In this document: positions 1-6,450 of the stretch, in pieces
How the letters are laid out: every line of letters begins with the position of its first letter
Numbering within the stretch: position 1 is the stretch's first letter
From: a virus
Virus record (IMG/VR): IMGVR_UViG_3300027722_000142
Span: 1 to 30,500 of that record
DNA: 30,500 nucleotides
Strand: one strand, 5' to 3'
Notes under the pieces: model-generated
What the model was told of the DNA's origin: nothing
The model's database searches: none
Seen by the model: the letters and a program-made list of their open reading frames with translations, nothing else
Translations under genes and position numbers: made by a program

Positions 1-221
1 TGAAAAAGGAAAGATGCAATCTGCGACTTCAGCCAGCAACCATGTCGGTCATCCGGCATCGGGCCGAATCCACGGGGAAGACGCTTAACCAAGTGGTTGA
101 AGACGCGATGCAATGCGCGGAGGTGGGTGGCAAGCTGGATCAAATATCGGCAAAACTGGACAAAATCGAAGAATTAGTATTGGCAAACGCACCCGGTGCC
201 AAAATGGCAGCATCGGATTAA
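1..221 (+). CDS. RHH (ribbon-helix-helix) DNA-binding protein, 5' part outside window
   Basis: The open frame enters from the left edge (codons in phase with base 3) and ends at TAA 219-221, giving the last 72 residues. The segment CNLRLQPATMSVIRHRAEST followed by GKTLNQVVEDAM has the pattern of an RHH fold: a short beta strand, then two helices with the turn at the T-G-K. The C-terminal part (GGKLDQISAKLDKIEELVL) is a heptad-like coiled coil that could add to dimerisation. RHH proteins bind operator DNA as dimers, so this is probably a viral repressor or an antitoxin-like regulator. The true start lies upstream and is not visible. Confidence 0.6.
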   Translation, partial: KKERCNLRLQPATMSVIRHRAESTGKTLNQVVEDAMQCAEVGGKLDQISAKLDKIEELVLANAPGAKMAASD

Positions 222-270
222 TATATATGAACAATTAACCGTAACAATAGTACTGCAAAAGTAGAATTGT

Positions 271-316
271 CCCCTCTCCCAATAGACGCGGGTTACCAAG
301 CCGCGAAGGAGAGGGG
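271..316 (+). other. Nested stem-loop, GC-rich, between genes
   Basis: CCCCTCTCC (271-279) and GGAGAGGGG (308-316) are a perfect 9-base inverted repeat. Inside it CGCGG (287-291) pairs with CCGCG (301-305) around a loop GTTACCAAG. The pyrimidine arm precedes and the purine arm follows, so the RNA could fold as a two-step hairpin. It may terminate the upstream RHH transcript or act as a regulatory RNA structure. The loop carries the TACCAAG string seen before several start codons in this window. Confidence 0.6.
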
Positions 317-324
317 TTTAAAGG

Positions 325-419
325 AGCATACCAAGCAAGAAATCCATTAAGGGATTTCTATGCAGGATATAACATATACTTGCATGTGGACCCTATATAT
401 ATCTTTTGCTTGGTGTGCT
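325..419 (+). promoter_or_regulatory. Leader/promoter inverted repeats ahead of the nrdD operon
   Basis: AGCATACCAAGCA (325-337) is the reverse complement of TGCTTGGTGTGCT (407-419) except for one position that still pairs as G-U. Between them lies a perfect 8-base hairpin, AGAAATCC (338-345) with GGATTTCT (352-359). The left arm is a copy of the GGAG..TACCAAG ribosome-site block but has no ATG beside it. The TATA box at 393-401 lies between the two arms, so the repeats could be operator half-sites or a DNA/RNA switch. Confidence 0.5.
391..402 (+). promoter_or_regulatory. TATA-box promoter for the 432-3286 operon
   Basis: CCCTATATATAT is a strong archaeal-type TATA element about 35 bases before the ATG at 432. 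A start of transcription about 25 bases downstream would leave a very short leader that still contains GGAG (421-424). Confidence 0.55.
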
Positions 420-431
420 AGGAGTTACCAC

Positions 432-530
432 ATGTCAAGCGAAATACACCAAGAATTATTTACATTTTATAGAATAGCCGACGCAATCATGATAGATACC
501 GCATACCATGACCACATGAGGCGGGTATGA
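432..530 (+). CDS. 32-aa leader peptide-like protein
   Basis: A short gene starting at ATG 432, preceded by GGAG and the TTACCAC spacer. Its stop TGA overlaps the next ATG as ATGA (527-530), which suggests translational coupling to the winged-helix gene. The product (starts MSSEIHQELFTFYRIADAI) is mostly helical and I recognise no family. An in-frame ATG at 360 would give 56 residues but would translate the TATA box, so 432 is preferred. Confidence 0.5.
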   Translation: MSSEIHQELFTFYRIADAIMIDTAYHDHMRRV

Positions 531-760
531 AGCTGCTCGATGTCATAGGCAAAGGCGGTCTAAGCGGCACGCGCCGAGTCGATTACATCCACCATGATCA
601 GGAAGTTCTTGATTATATCACACAAAACGGCCCATGTTCTAGGGAGGATATAGAGATGGATCTTAACCACTCATCAAAGGGCGCTATAGGCCATCTGGCG
701 GGCCTCCTGGGGCAAGGTAAGATAGAGCGCATAGGCAACGAATATAGGAGCATACCATGA
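527..760 (+). CDS. Small winged-helix protein
   Basis: 77 residues. The middle, from HHDQEVLDYITQNGP to KIERIGNEYRSIP, fits a winged helix-turn-helix: helix 1 (EVLDYITQ), CSREDIEMDL, a recognition-like helix (KGAIGHLAGLLGQG) and a beta wing (KIERIGNEY). It is coupled by ATGA overlaps to the 32-aa gene upstream and to nrdD downstream, so it may be a local regulator of nucleotide reduction. No ligand-binding domain is present; DNA binding is inferred from pattern only. Confidence 0.55.
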   Translation: MKLLDVIGKGGLSGTRRVDYIHHDQEVLDYITQNGPCSREDIEMDLNHSSKGAIGHLAGLLGQGKIERIGNEYRSIP

Positions 761-3015
761 AGACAGTTACCACTTCAGACAACCACAACCTAGAATTTAA
801 TCCCCAAAAGATTATAGACAGTATTCTTAAAGAAACCTCCCTAGACGAACCCGCTGCAAAGCGGATTGCTAGGTCCATCGAGAAAAAAACCGAAATGATG
901 GACTCGCTTACCGGCGCACTCATCCGGGGCATGGTCTTAGATTACATGGTCAGGCACGATTTAGGCGATGCCTACAATGACTATAAGCGGGTGGGCCTGC
1001 CAATGGCCGAGATCAAGAAGATTTGGGCAGTAGAAGGCGATTCTGTCCATGAGAATGCTAATATAGATGCCCGGAACCCGGAAGGTATCCATAAGCATAT
1101 TGCCGATGCCCTAAGCAAAGAGGCGGTCCTTACACTGTTGCCTAAGAATCTTAGGAGGTTGCATGTGTCGGGTGACTTGCACATCCATGATCTGGAGTAT
1201 TTTATGACTCGTCAATTTTGTTTTGACAGTGATTTAAGGTACTTCTTCATGTACGGCCTAATTCCAGATGGGACCGGAGAGTCTATTCCTGTGGCTGGTC
1301 CTGCTCGAAATGCGGAAGTGGCGGTCCTCCATGCCGCCAAGGCTCTCGGCTGCATGCAATGCATGTGTGCTGGTGGGCAGGGATTCCAGAACTTTCTAAC
1401 CTTCTTATCGCCATACCTGGAAGGCAAGTCTTACCAGGAAATCAAGCAGCTCATGCAGATGTTCATCTATGAGATGTCTCAGATGATGGTTGCCAGGGGT
1501 GCACAGGTTATCTTTAGTTCCGTGCAATTGACGCCCGGTGTCCCTAAGATCTGGCGGGATAAGCCAGCAGTTTGCCGGGGGGAAGTAGGCCCACAATTAT
1601 ACGGTGCATTTGAGAGGGAGGTCAGGCTGGCATTTGAGGCGTTCATGGATGTACTCTATGAAGGTGATGCATGGGGCAAGCCCTTCAGCTTCCCGAAGCC
1701 TGAAGTAGTGATCAGCCAGGACTTCATAGACAATGTGCCCTTGAAAGTATATCATCCTGATGAACATGAAGCATCGGATTTGGAGAATTTCAAGGCATGG
1801 AGCGATGGCCTTCAATTGACTGAGATCATACCGTCTTATCATTATCTATATCACAAATGTTTCAAGGTCATAGCAAAACACGGATGCATCTATCTGGAAA
1901 GCCAGCTTCATGCAAAGCCCGACACAATAAGCTGCGTGCAATGCTGTGCCTACAAATTTGAGAAGTCTAAGGACGATTCTGATTTTGTGGACCAATTAAA
2001 TTTCAAGGATGGCAAGCACTTCTCCCTGGGATCTATGCAGGTGGTTAGCCTGAACCTGCCAAGGGCTGCTTATGTAGGGCAGACCCTACATGGCACCATA
2101 GATTACCTGAGACAATTGATAGATCGCTCCATAGACATCTTCAGGATCAAGCGTGATGCCATCAATAAGCAGCCTTTGCCCTTTGCGAGACAAGGAGAGC
2201 CGGTCTTTGCAGATCTCAATGAACTGAGCTATGTTATAGGGGTAGTGGGCCTGAATGAAGCGGTGCAGCGCTTGACCGGCTCGCAAATGCATGAATCACC
2301 CGAAGCCTGGAAGATGGCTATCCGGCTCATGACAGAGCTAGAGATCTATGCCAAGACTCGCGGTGCTGCAAGCGGTTTCACTATTGCCCTGGCCAGGACA
2401 CCTGCCGAGACAACTGCCCAAAGGTTCGCTGTGGCTGACCTCCTAGATCCTGCCTACAGGGACTTTGCCAGCCATGTTGTGAAGGGTAATCTCGGAGAAG
2501 CCATGAGCGAGATGGCGCATACAAGGGATCTGCCAGTAGAATACTCCAATGGCACCCACATAGCGGCCAATGCGATGGTGTCCCTTGCCGAGAAGGTCAG
2601 GCTTGAACAAGTCTTTTTCCCAATAGTAGGCGGCGGAAACATCTTCCATATCTTCTTGTCGGATATCAATCCATTCTTTGATGCCAGCTACATAGACGAA
2701 ACATGCAAGCGACAGGACATCTCGGAAAGCCCTGGATTTGATCAGATCGTGGAGGATTTGCAGAATTATATATTTAACTTGATGCAAAAGTCACAATTAG
2801 GATACATAAAGATCTCTAAGGATACAACCATCTGCAAGGTCTGCCATTGTGTGAGGTCGGGCCTACTCACCAAATGCCATGATTGCGGTTCGGAGCAGGT
2901 TACACATATGGCTCTAGTGACTGGTTATTGTGGGGATGTTAGCAAGTTCAACGCGGCCAAACAGCTAGAGGTTGCGGAGAGGCATAGATATTCGTTGGCG
3001 GAGGTGGTGGGATGA
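757..3015 (+). CDS. nrdD: Anaerobic (class III) ribonucleoside-triphosphate reductase
   Basis: 752 residues, close to the usual family length. It reduces ribonucleotides to deoxyribonucleotides by glycyl-radical chemistry and works only without oxygen. The N-terminal 85 or so residues look like an ATP-cone regulatory domain (FNPQKIIDSILKET, RSIEKK). The core has the archaeal-type blocks CAGGQGFQNF, SVQCCAY-like Cys cluster (written CVQCCAYKFE) and GSMQVVSLNLPRAAY. Near the C terminus Cys 693, 696, 707 and 710 form the zinc site, and TGY at 722-724 carries the likely radical Gly 723. The start at 757 overlaps the preceding stop (ATGA) and has GGAG at 743-746. The activase NrdG, needed to make the radical, is not in this window and may come from the host. 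Confidence 0.95.
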   Translation: MKTVTTSDNHNLEFNPQKIIDSILKETSLDEPAAKRIARSIEKKTEMMDSLTGALIRGMVLDYMVRHDLGDAYNDYKRVGLPMAEIKKIWAVEGDSVHENANIDARNPEGIHKHIADALSKEAVLTLLPKNLRRLHVSGDLHIHDLEYFMTRQFCFDSDLRYFFMYGLIPDGTGESIPVAGPARNAEVAVLHAAKALGCMQCMCAGGQGFQNFLTFLSPYLEGKSYQEIKQLMQMFIYEMSQMMVARGAQVIFSSVQLTPGVPKIWRDKPAVCRGEVGPQLYGAFEREVRLAFEAFMDVLYEGDAWGKPFSFPKPEVVISQDFIDNVPLKVYHPDEHEASDLENFKAWSDGLQLTEIIPSYHYLYHKCFKVIAKHGCIYLESQLHAKPDTISCVQCCAYKFEKSKDDSDFVDQLNFKDGKHFSLGSMQVVSLNLPRAAYVGQTLHGTIDYLRQLIDRSIDIFRIKRDAINKQPLPFARQGEPVFADLNELSYVIGVVGLNEAVQRLTGSQMHESPEAWKMAIRLMTELEIYAKTRGAASGFTIALARTPAETTAQRFAVADLLDPAYRDFASHVVKGNLGEAMSEMAHTRDLPVEYSNGTHIAANAMVSLAEKVRLEQVFFPIVGGGNIFHIFLSDINPFFDASYIDETCKRQDISESPGFDQIVEDLQNYIFNLMQKSQLGYIKISKDTTICKVCHCVRSGLLTKCHDCGSEQVTHMALVTGYCGDVSKFNAAKQLEVAERHRYSLAEVVG

Positions 3016-3170
3016 TGGCCACCAATGCCGCCCCATGTATTCATGCTACTAGTATTCGCAATGGCGAATACATACGCTGGTGCCAGGAGACTGATAGCCC
3101 ATGTGTGGCTAGTTTCCCGACGCTGAATATTTGCATAGAAGAGCTAAGTTGCTATGAGGTGGATAAATGA
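3012..3170 (+). CDS. 52-aa Cys-containing protein, unknown
   Basis: Starts at ATG 3012 overlapping the nrdD stop (ATGA) and ends in another ATGA overlap with the next gene, so it belongs to the nrdD operon. Five Cys residues are spread along the chain (positions 9, 24, 31, 41, 47), with no clear CxxC pair. No family recognised; metal binding is possible but not shown. Confidence 0.55.
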   Translation: MMATNAAPCIHATSIRNGEYIRWCQETDSPCVASFPTLNICIEELSCYEVDK

Positions 3171-3286
3171 AGGATTGCCAGAACCAATATTATACGCAAT
3201 GGGCGGCATTATGCACACTTACGGGCAAGAAGTGCCCACCCGATAACGATAATTGCAAAGATTACAGGAAGATAGCGAATAAGTGA
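3167..3286 (+). CDS. 39-aa Cys-rich mini-protein
   Basis: Last gene of the nrdD operon, coupled by ATGA (3167-3170). Four Cys residues (4, 16, 23, 29) with intervening Tyr, Lys and Asp could bind one zinc ion. The stop codon lies inside the first ATAAGTGACA repeat. Function unknown. Confidence 0.5.
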   Translation: MKDCQNQYYTQWAALCTLTGKKCPPDNDNCKDYRKIANK

Positions 3287-3320
3287 CATCCATAAGTGAC
3301 ATCCACTTTCATAAGTGACA
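3279..3320 (+). repeat. Triple direct repeat ATAAGTGACA
   Basis: Exact copies at 3279-3288, 3292-3301 and 3311-3320; the first two extend to ATAAGTGACATCC. AAGTGACA also occurs before the ParB-like operon (near 14325). Spacing is 13 then 19 bases. Candidate binding sites for a regulator or replication protein. Confidence 0.6.
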
Positions 3321-3332
3321 AGATAAGAGACT

Positions 3333-3394
3333 GTCTATATAGACGGATGCAAAAGTATATAGATGGTCTAAAAAGTATATAGATCTATATAGAT
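3333..3394 (+). promoter_or_regulatory. Palindromes and TATA boxes ahead of 3426
   Basis: GTCTATATAGAC (3333-3344) and ATCTATATAGAT (3383-3394) are perfect 12-base palindromes sharing the core TCTATATAGA. Two direct copies of AAAAGTATATAGAT lie between or across them. The second palindrome sits about 32 bases before the ATG at 3426, as a TATA box should. A dimeric regulator binding the palindromes would compete directly with TBP. Confidence 0.55.
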
Positions 3395-3425
3395 TTGGAG
3401 CATTTACCAGTAAAGGAGCATTACC

Positions 3426-3566
3426 ATGAAAAATATTTGCGACCAATGCTATTTTCAAGTGAATAGAGAGGGATCTTGCACCCTACATAAGCCACGCGAG
3501 ACTTGCTTAGGATTCCGGCCAGCTTTGGGGCAGGGGCGGCCAAGGGGAAGCCGTGGGGGTGCCTGA
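3426..3566 (+). CDS. 46-aa zinc-finger-like protein
   Basis: The N-terminal half has CDQC (5-8), then C18, H21 and C27, a compact set of likely zinc ligands. The C-terminal half is Gly/Arg-rich (GQGRPRGSRGGA), typical of nucleic-acid-binding tails. It has the tandem GGAGCATTTACC / GGAGCATTACC ribosome site just before its ATG. Function unknown; RNA or DNA contact is inferred. Confidence 0.55.
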   Translation: MKNICDQCYFQVNREGSCTLHKPRETCLGFRPALGQGRPRGSRGGA

Positions 3567-3567
3567 G

Positions 3568-3771
3568 ATGAAGATCCTCCTCTTAATCTGCCTATGCTTG
3601 GCCTGTAACCTCTCAGACCTGATGGCCACAGACAACGGCGGGCAAGGGCCAACATTGGAGAGCAGGATGTTCCTGGCGGCCACGCATGGGTATGATGTAG
3701 ATTGCATGGGTATAGTGACCTTGGCTGATGGCAGCCTGTGGAGGATCTGGCCGGAGGTGAGGCAATGCTAG
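3568..3771 (+). CDS. 67-aa secreted or lipoprotein-like protein
   Basis: Starts two bases after the preceding stop. Residues 1-16 (MKILLLICLCLACNLS) form a hydrophobic signal-like segment with a lipobox-like LAC, so the mature protein could be anchored on the outside of the membrane. The rest contains THGYDVDCMGIVTLADGSLW, a beta-rich stretch. A GTG start at 3553 would add five residues; ATG 3568 puts the hydrophobic segment at the very N terminus. A role in host surface change is only a guess. Confidence 0.5.
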   Translation: MKILLLICLCLACNLSDLMATDNGGQGPTLESRMFLAATHGYDVDCMGIVTLADGSLWRIWPEVRQC

Positions 3772-4001
3772 ACCCCTGGAAGGGCACTGCCCTACGAAAT
3801 GCTCAGGAGCATCCGGGCGAGGAGTGGCCGCCAAACATGGGGCACAAGTTCGCCGTCAAGACGATGGACACCTGCTATTACGCAGATGAGGTCAAGCTCG
3901 ATGAGATGACCGGATATCCTGCGTGGGTGGTGCAAGCACCTGGTTATAAGTTGCATTGTACTCGTGTGGAGAATGCGGTTATTTATGAGTATGAATTTTA
4001 A
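3765..4001 (+). CDS. 78-aa hypothetical protein
   Basis: ATG 3765 has a strong GGAGGTG site (3753-3759) inside the end of the upstream gene, so I prefer it to the GTG at 3738. The product ends in a beta-rich region (GYKLHCTRVENAVIYEYEF). No family recognised. It is followed by a new promoter, so it closes this small operon. Confidence 0.6.
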   Translation: MLDPWKGTALRNAQEHPGEEWPPNMGHKFAVKTMDTCYYADEVKLDEMTGYPAWVVQAPGYKLHCTRVENAVIYEYEF

Positions 4002-4010
4002 TCGCATCAT

Positions 4011-4020
4011 CTATATATAG
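4011..4020 (+). promoter_or_regulatory. TATA-box promoter for the 4065-4936 operon
   Basis: CTATATATAG (palindromic) lies about 50 bases before ATG 4065, leaving a leader that includes GGAGTCGTACCAAGC just before the start codon. Confidence 0.5.
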
Positions 4021-4064
4021 CTGAAGATACAACCAACCACTACCAAAAAGGAGTCGTACCAAGC

Positions 4065-4283
4065 ATGAATCTTACCAGAGGCAAATCTACATGTAGGGCC
4101 GTGGATGGCTCTACATTTGAGCAGGAAGTTACGATAGAACGAGAGTCCGAAAAAGCATTTCTCATCAAGATCAAGAGACCAGACGGCGTAAAATCTCATT
4201 GGTTCCCCAAAAAGATGGTAGATTTCCGGGGCAATGACCTAGTTATTGCTGATTGGCTTTGGGATAAACGGCAGGCGGTTTAG
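4065..4283 (+). CDS. 72-aa hypothetical virus protein
   Basis: The pattern is beta-rich: EKAFLIKIK, then KSHWFPKKMVDFRGNDLVIADW. Small virus proteins with a run like 'KA.L.......W.PK...' are common, but I cannot name a family or function. Start fixed by the GGAG..TACCAAGC-ATG signal. It heads a three-gene operon with two helix-turn-helix-type proteins. Confidence 0.6.
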   Translation: MNLTRGKSTCRAVDGSTFEQEVTIERESEKAFLIKIKRPDGVKSHWFPKKMVDFRGNDLVIADWLWDKRQAV

Positions 4284-4514
4284 ATGCCAGCCACCATCGT
4301 TTATTCGCCACAGTTCAAAGATGTGGTACTAGGGCACCTGACATCTGAGTTCAAATCCACAGTGACCGATCTATGCACCGTATTGCCGGGACACCATAGG
4401 ACGGATATCCAAGAGGCGCTAAGGGCATTGCGTAAGTTTGGAGTAGCCGATTACAAGGTCACGAGGCTGCCCGCCCCTGGCCGGGGCATTACCTATCTAT
4501 GGAGACGGCTATGA
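4284..4514 (+). CDS. 76-aa winged-helix-like protein
   Basis: Begins directly after the preceding stop. SPQFKDVVLGHLTSE, then TVTDLCTVLPGHHRTDIQEAL, then RALRKFGVADYKVTRL and GITYLWRRL read as helix, helix, recognition helix and beta wing. A DNA-binding role is inferred. Its stop overlaps the next ATG (4511-4514). Confidence 0.5.
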   Translation: MPATIVYSPQFKDVVLGHLTSEFKSTVTDLCTVLPGHHRTDIQEALRALRKFGVADYKVTRLPAPGRGITYLWRRL

Positions 4515-4936
4515 TGACAGCAGCGAGTGCTCCGGGTCTGGATGCGGAGAATAGGCAGCTTATGGCTGCTATAGGGCTCCTGCAAGAAGAGAATACCGCA
4601 TTAAAGGCCCGGCTGGATAAAATAGAGAGCTGGATTAAATGGAGAGAGCCAGACATTGAGGGCGTCATTAATACTGTACATAAAACGGCAAAGCGAGTAT
4701 CTTCGTTAGAAGAGTCCAATAGTCCCGCAACCAAGGCGCATATTAATGCACTGGAGATATGGCTAAACGAGCATAAGCAAACCCGGAAAGGACTGACATA
4801 TGAAGAGGCTGCCGAAGAGTTACATGTGGATATAGATTACATCAGCCAAATGAAGGATGCTATTAATCTGGATGGTCGTTTGGTGGTTGAAAAGAAGCCT
4901 TTAGGAAAACGCAGGATGCAAATAAGGCTTGCGTAA
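4511..4936 (+). CDS. 141-aa coiled-coil plus winged-helix protein
   Basis: ATG 4511 overlaps the preceding stop and has GGAG at 4501-4504; ATG 4499 is an in-frame alternative with four extra residues. Residues about 10-50 (ENRQLMAAIGLLQEENTALK) form a coiled coil. The C-terminal 60 residues (GLTYEEAAEELHVDIDYISQMKDAI, then LVVEKKPLGKRRMQIRL) look like a winged helix. The layout suggests an oligomeric DNA-binding protein, perhaps a regulator acting with its two neighbours. A poly-T stretch follows the stop. Confidence 0.6.
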   Translation: MMTAASAPGLDAENRQLMAAIGLLQEENTALKARLDKIESWIKWREPDIEGVINTVHKTAKRVSSLEESNSPATKAHINALEIWLNEHKQTRKGLTYEEAAEELHVDIDYISQMKDAINLDGRLVVEKKPLGKRRMQIRLA

Positions 4937-4938
4937 AT

Positions 4939-4958
4939 GTTTTTTTTATTTCTTTTTG
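4939..4958 (+). terminator. Poly-T transcription terminator
   Basis: Runs of eight and five T residues (4940-4947 and 4952-4956) immediately after the stop at 4936, the usual archaeal termination signal. Confidence 0.6.
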
Positions 4959-5276
4959 TATCTAAGTTAGATTTTTAGGATAATATCAGTATCTCTAATG
5001 GCTTAGATTCTAACTTAGGCTAACCCTATATATATAAACTAGTTATACTACTTATATATAATAATAATAATAATAATGGATATCGATTTTGTGCATTTCA
5101 AATATAATAATGAAAAATATAATTAGTAGAAGATGAGATTTAAACCAATCCCTCTATAGTCTCGCGATAGTAAACTAAATTTCTAATTTAGATTCGCATT
5201 TTCAAGTATTTCTTCAATCCCTTTACAAAATGTAAATCGATAGCTTTAACTACTTTGCCTAATATATATTATATAC
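4959..5276. other. A/T-rich gap with inverted repeats; candidate origin or regulatory region
   Basis: No gene is visible on either strand. CTAAGTTAGA (4962-4971) is exactly inverted at 5009-5018 (TCTAACTTAG). CTAAATT (5175-5181) is inverted at 5185-5191. There are TATA-like strings at 5029-5037, 5051-5060 and 5261-5275, and a run of TAA triplets at about 5058-5078. The A/T richness, repeats and position before a GINS-like gene would suit a replication origin, but this is inference; it may only be a complex promoter. Confidence 0.45.
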
Positions 5277-5429
5277 ATGGCAACGAAAGAACGATTCTCT
5301 GAACCATTGACGACAACTGCAATCACTATAAAAGCATCTCAATTAAGCTGGATTCGTACCCGTCCTGAATTCAACCTATCTGCATTTGTCCGAAATGCTC
5401 TTGATAAGGAGATGAAAAAGCATGATTGA
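5277..5429 (+). CDS. 50-aa RHH-type DNA-binding protein
   Basis: TTTAITIKASQLSWIRTRP then NLSAFVRNALDKEM fits an RHH fold: a beta strand (AITIKA), helix A and helix B with Asn-Leu-Ser at the turn. The stop overlaps the start of the GINS-like gene by eight bases, so the two are translationally linked. It may repress its own promoter, since TATA-like sequence abuts its start codon, or bind the neighbouring A/T-rich region. Confidence 0.6.
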   Translation: MATKERFSEPLTTTAITIKASQLSWIRTRPEFNLSAFVRNALDKEMKKHD

Positions 5430-5760
5430 CATTCTTGCAACCTATCGAGAAGAAAAAAACAACGCCAAACTCGTTGAACTTCCACCGGGATTCTTTGATC
5501 TTGCTGACCAGGCCATTAAGGATATGCAGGCTGAAGAGATTGGGGGAGAATTTGGTGCAGACATCAAGGCCCAAAACATCAATTCATCCAGCCGATCCTT
5601 AGAGATGCTAAGTGACTTACGGCTTAAGAAGGTCCTGAAGGGAGCTATCGCAGATGCCTACCGGGAAGAGCCACAACATGGGAAGGATCACTTTACGAGC
5701 AAGGAACTTATACTATATAGGAATATCGTTTCAGGAATAAAAGAAATCAAGGGCACATAA
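5422..5760 (+). CDS. GINS-like replication protein, A-domain only
   Basis: 112 residues. The N terminus (DILATYREEKNNAKLVELPPGFF, residues 3-25) matches the start of archaeal Gins51/Sld5-type subunits, where a helix leads into the ELPPGF signature. The C-terminal helices (LRLKKVLKGAIADAYREE, then TSKELILYRNIVSGIKEI) match the end of the GINS A domain. The small B domain of cellular Gins51 is missing. GINS joins MCM and Cdc45/RecJ in the replicative helicase, so this could recruit, replace or inhibit the host complex. The start overlaps the RHH gene. Family assignment is by motif recall, not a search. Confidence 0.65.
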   Translation: MIDILATYREEKNNAKLVELPPGFFDLADQAIKDMQAEEIGGEFGADIKAQNINSSSRSLEMLSDLRLKKVLKGAIADAYREEPQHGKDHFTSKELILYRNIVSGIKEIKGT

Positions 5761-5761
5761 A

Positions 5762-5780
5762 GAGAGGCCCGCCCCCTCTC
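5762..5780. terminator. Hairpin between convergent operons
   Basis: GAGAGG (5762-5767) pairs with CCTCTC (5775-5780). It lies between the end of the GINS-like gene (+) and the end of the minus-strand operon, so it could terminate both. No long T run follows. Confidence 0.4.
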
Positions 5781-5798
5781 CCCGTAAGCCTTAAAAGT

Positions 5799-6071
5799 CT
5801 AGGTCACGCCCGGTCCCTCGAAATATTCTATAGGAAGCGGCTTAAGCTCGGATTCGCACTTTGCCCGCCATGCTTCCAGTGCATCGAGCCTCTGCTTCAC
5901 CTCCTGGTAATCATAACCAACAGATATGTATTTGGGCAGGGGCAGGTTGCTAGTATCCTCTTCAAGCTCATCAATGGCAGACCTTATTGCCAATCGTGTT
6001 CCTTCATGACACCCATCATTATATGAAACCGCCAGTTCTCTTAAGATCTCAATAGCCTTCTGCTTGCTTAT
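5799..6071 (-). CDS. Hypothetical protein, last gene of the mini-gene operon; start unclear
   Basis: The frame stays open and protein-like (KQKAIEILRELAVSYNDG, then RLAIRSAIDELEED) up to an ATA at 6071-6069 that overlaps the preceding gene's TAA as ATAA, the same geometry as the ATGA joints upstream. There is no ATG, GTG or TTG in this stretch. The first NTG codon is a TTG at 5993, preceded by AAGGA, giving 64 residues. From ATA the product would be 90 residues, helical, with a coiled-coil-like part (YQEVKQRLDALEAW). Function unknown. Confidence 0.5.
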   Translation of the reverse strand: MSKQKAIEILRELAVSYNDGCHEGTRLAIRSAIDELEEDTSNLPLPKYISVGYDYQEVKQRLDALEAWRAKCESELKPLPIEYFEGPGVT

Positions 6072-6223
6072 TGTCCCACCACCAGAAACAACGCCCCCAT
6101 AATCATCATTCCCACAAGTACCCCTAAGATAAATATATTCTCCGGCGTATATTGCCAGAGCAGCGATCTAGTGGCATAGATAAGATCGCGGCAAGATTGG
6201 GAGAAGGTTAGAGGATCATTCAT
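6068..6223 (-). CDS. 51-aa single-pass membrane protein
   Basis: ATG 6223 overlaps the preceding stop (ATGA) and has GGAGG four bases upstream. Residues about 30-49 (IFILGVLVGMMIMGALFLVV) form one membrane helix, preceded by a short polar N-terminal region with one Trp. Possible holin- or membrane-remodelling-type protein, but size and topology alone do not decide. Confidence 0.65.
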   Translation of the reverse strand: MNDPLTFSQSCRDLIYATRSLLWQYTPENIFILGVLVGMMIMGALFLVVGQ

Positions 6224-6450
6224 GTGGCCTCCAATTCCCGTAGTAGCCCTTCAATCATCTTGTCGGTGGACATCTCGCGATATTTATTAATATCCTCCGA
6301 TAATCTCAGGACGCTTTGCTCGAATTCGATACCATACTTAGATAGAATTTCATCCTTTCGCTTATGTACCCACGCATCCCATATCGAATCTCTTGCATCT
6401 CGATATTTGATTTTCATCGCTAAGGTGTCGTATTTTATTATTTCTGACAT
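6220..6450 (-). CDS. 76-aa charged helical protein
   Basis: ATG 6450 is chosen because it has GGAGG (same GGAGGCCACATG context as the gene at 6223) and overlaps the previous gene by 13 bases. The chain is helical and charged (RDARDSIWDAWVHKRKDEIL, RLSEDINKYREM). It ends LRELEAT. No family recognised. Confidence 0.6.
   Translation of the reverse strand: MSEIIKYDTLAMKIKYRDARDSIWDAWVHKRKDEILSKYGIEFEQSVLRLSEDINKYREMSTDKMIEGLLRELEAT

Noticed and set aside
3012-3286. NrdG activase fragments after nrdD
   Set aside because: The two small genes have scattered Cys but no CxxxCxxC radical-SAM motif.
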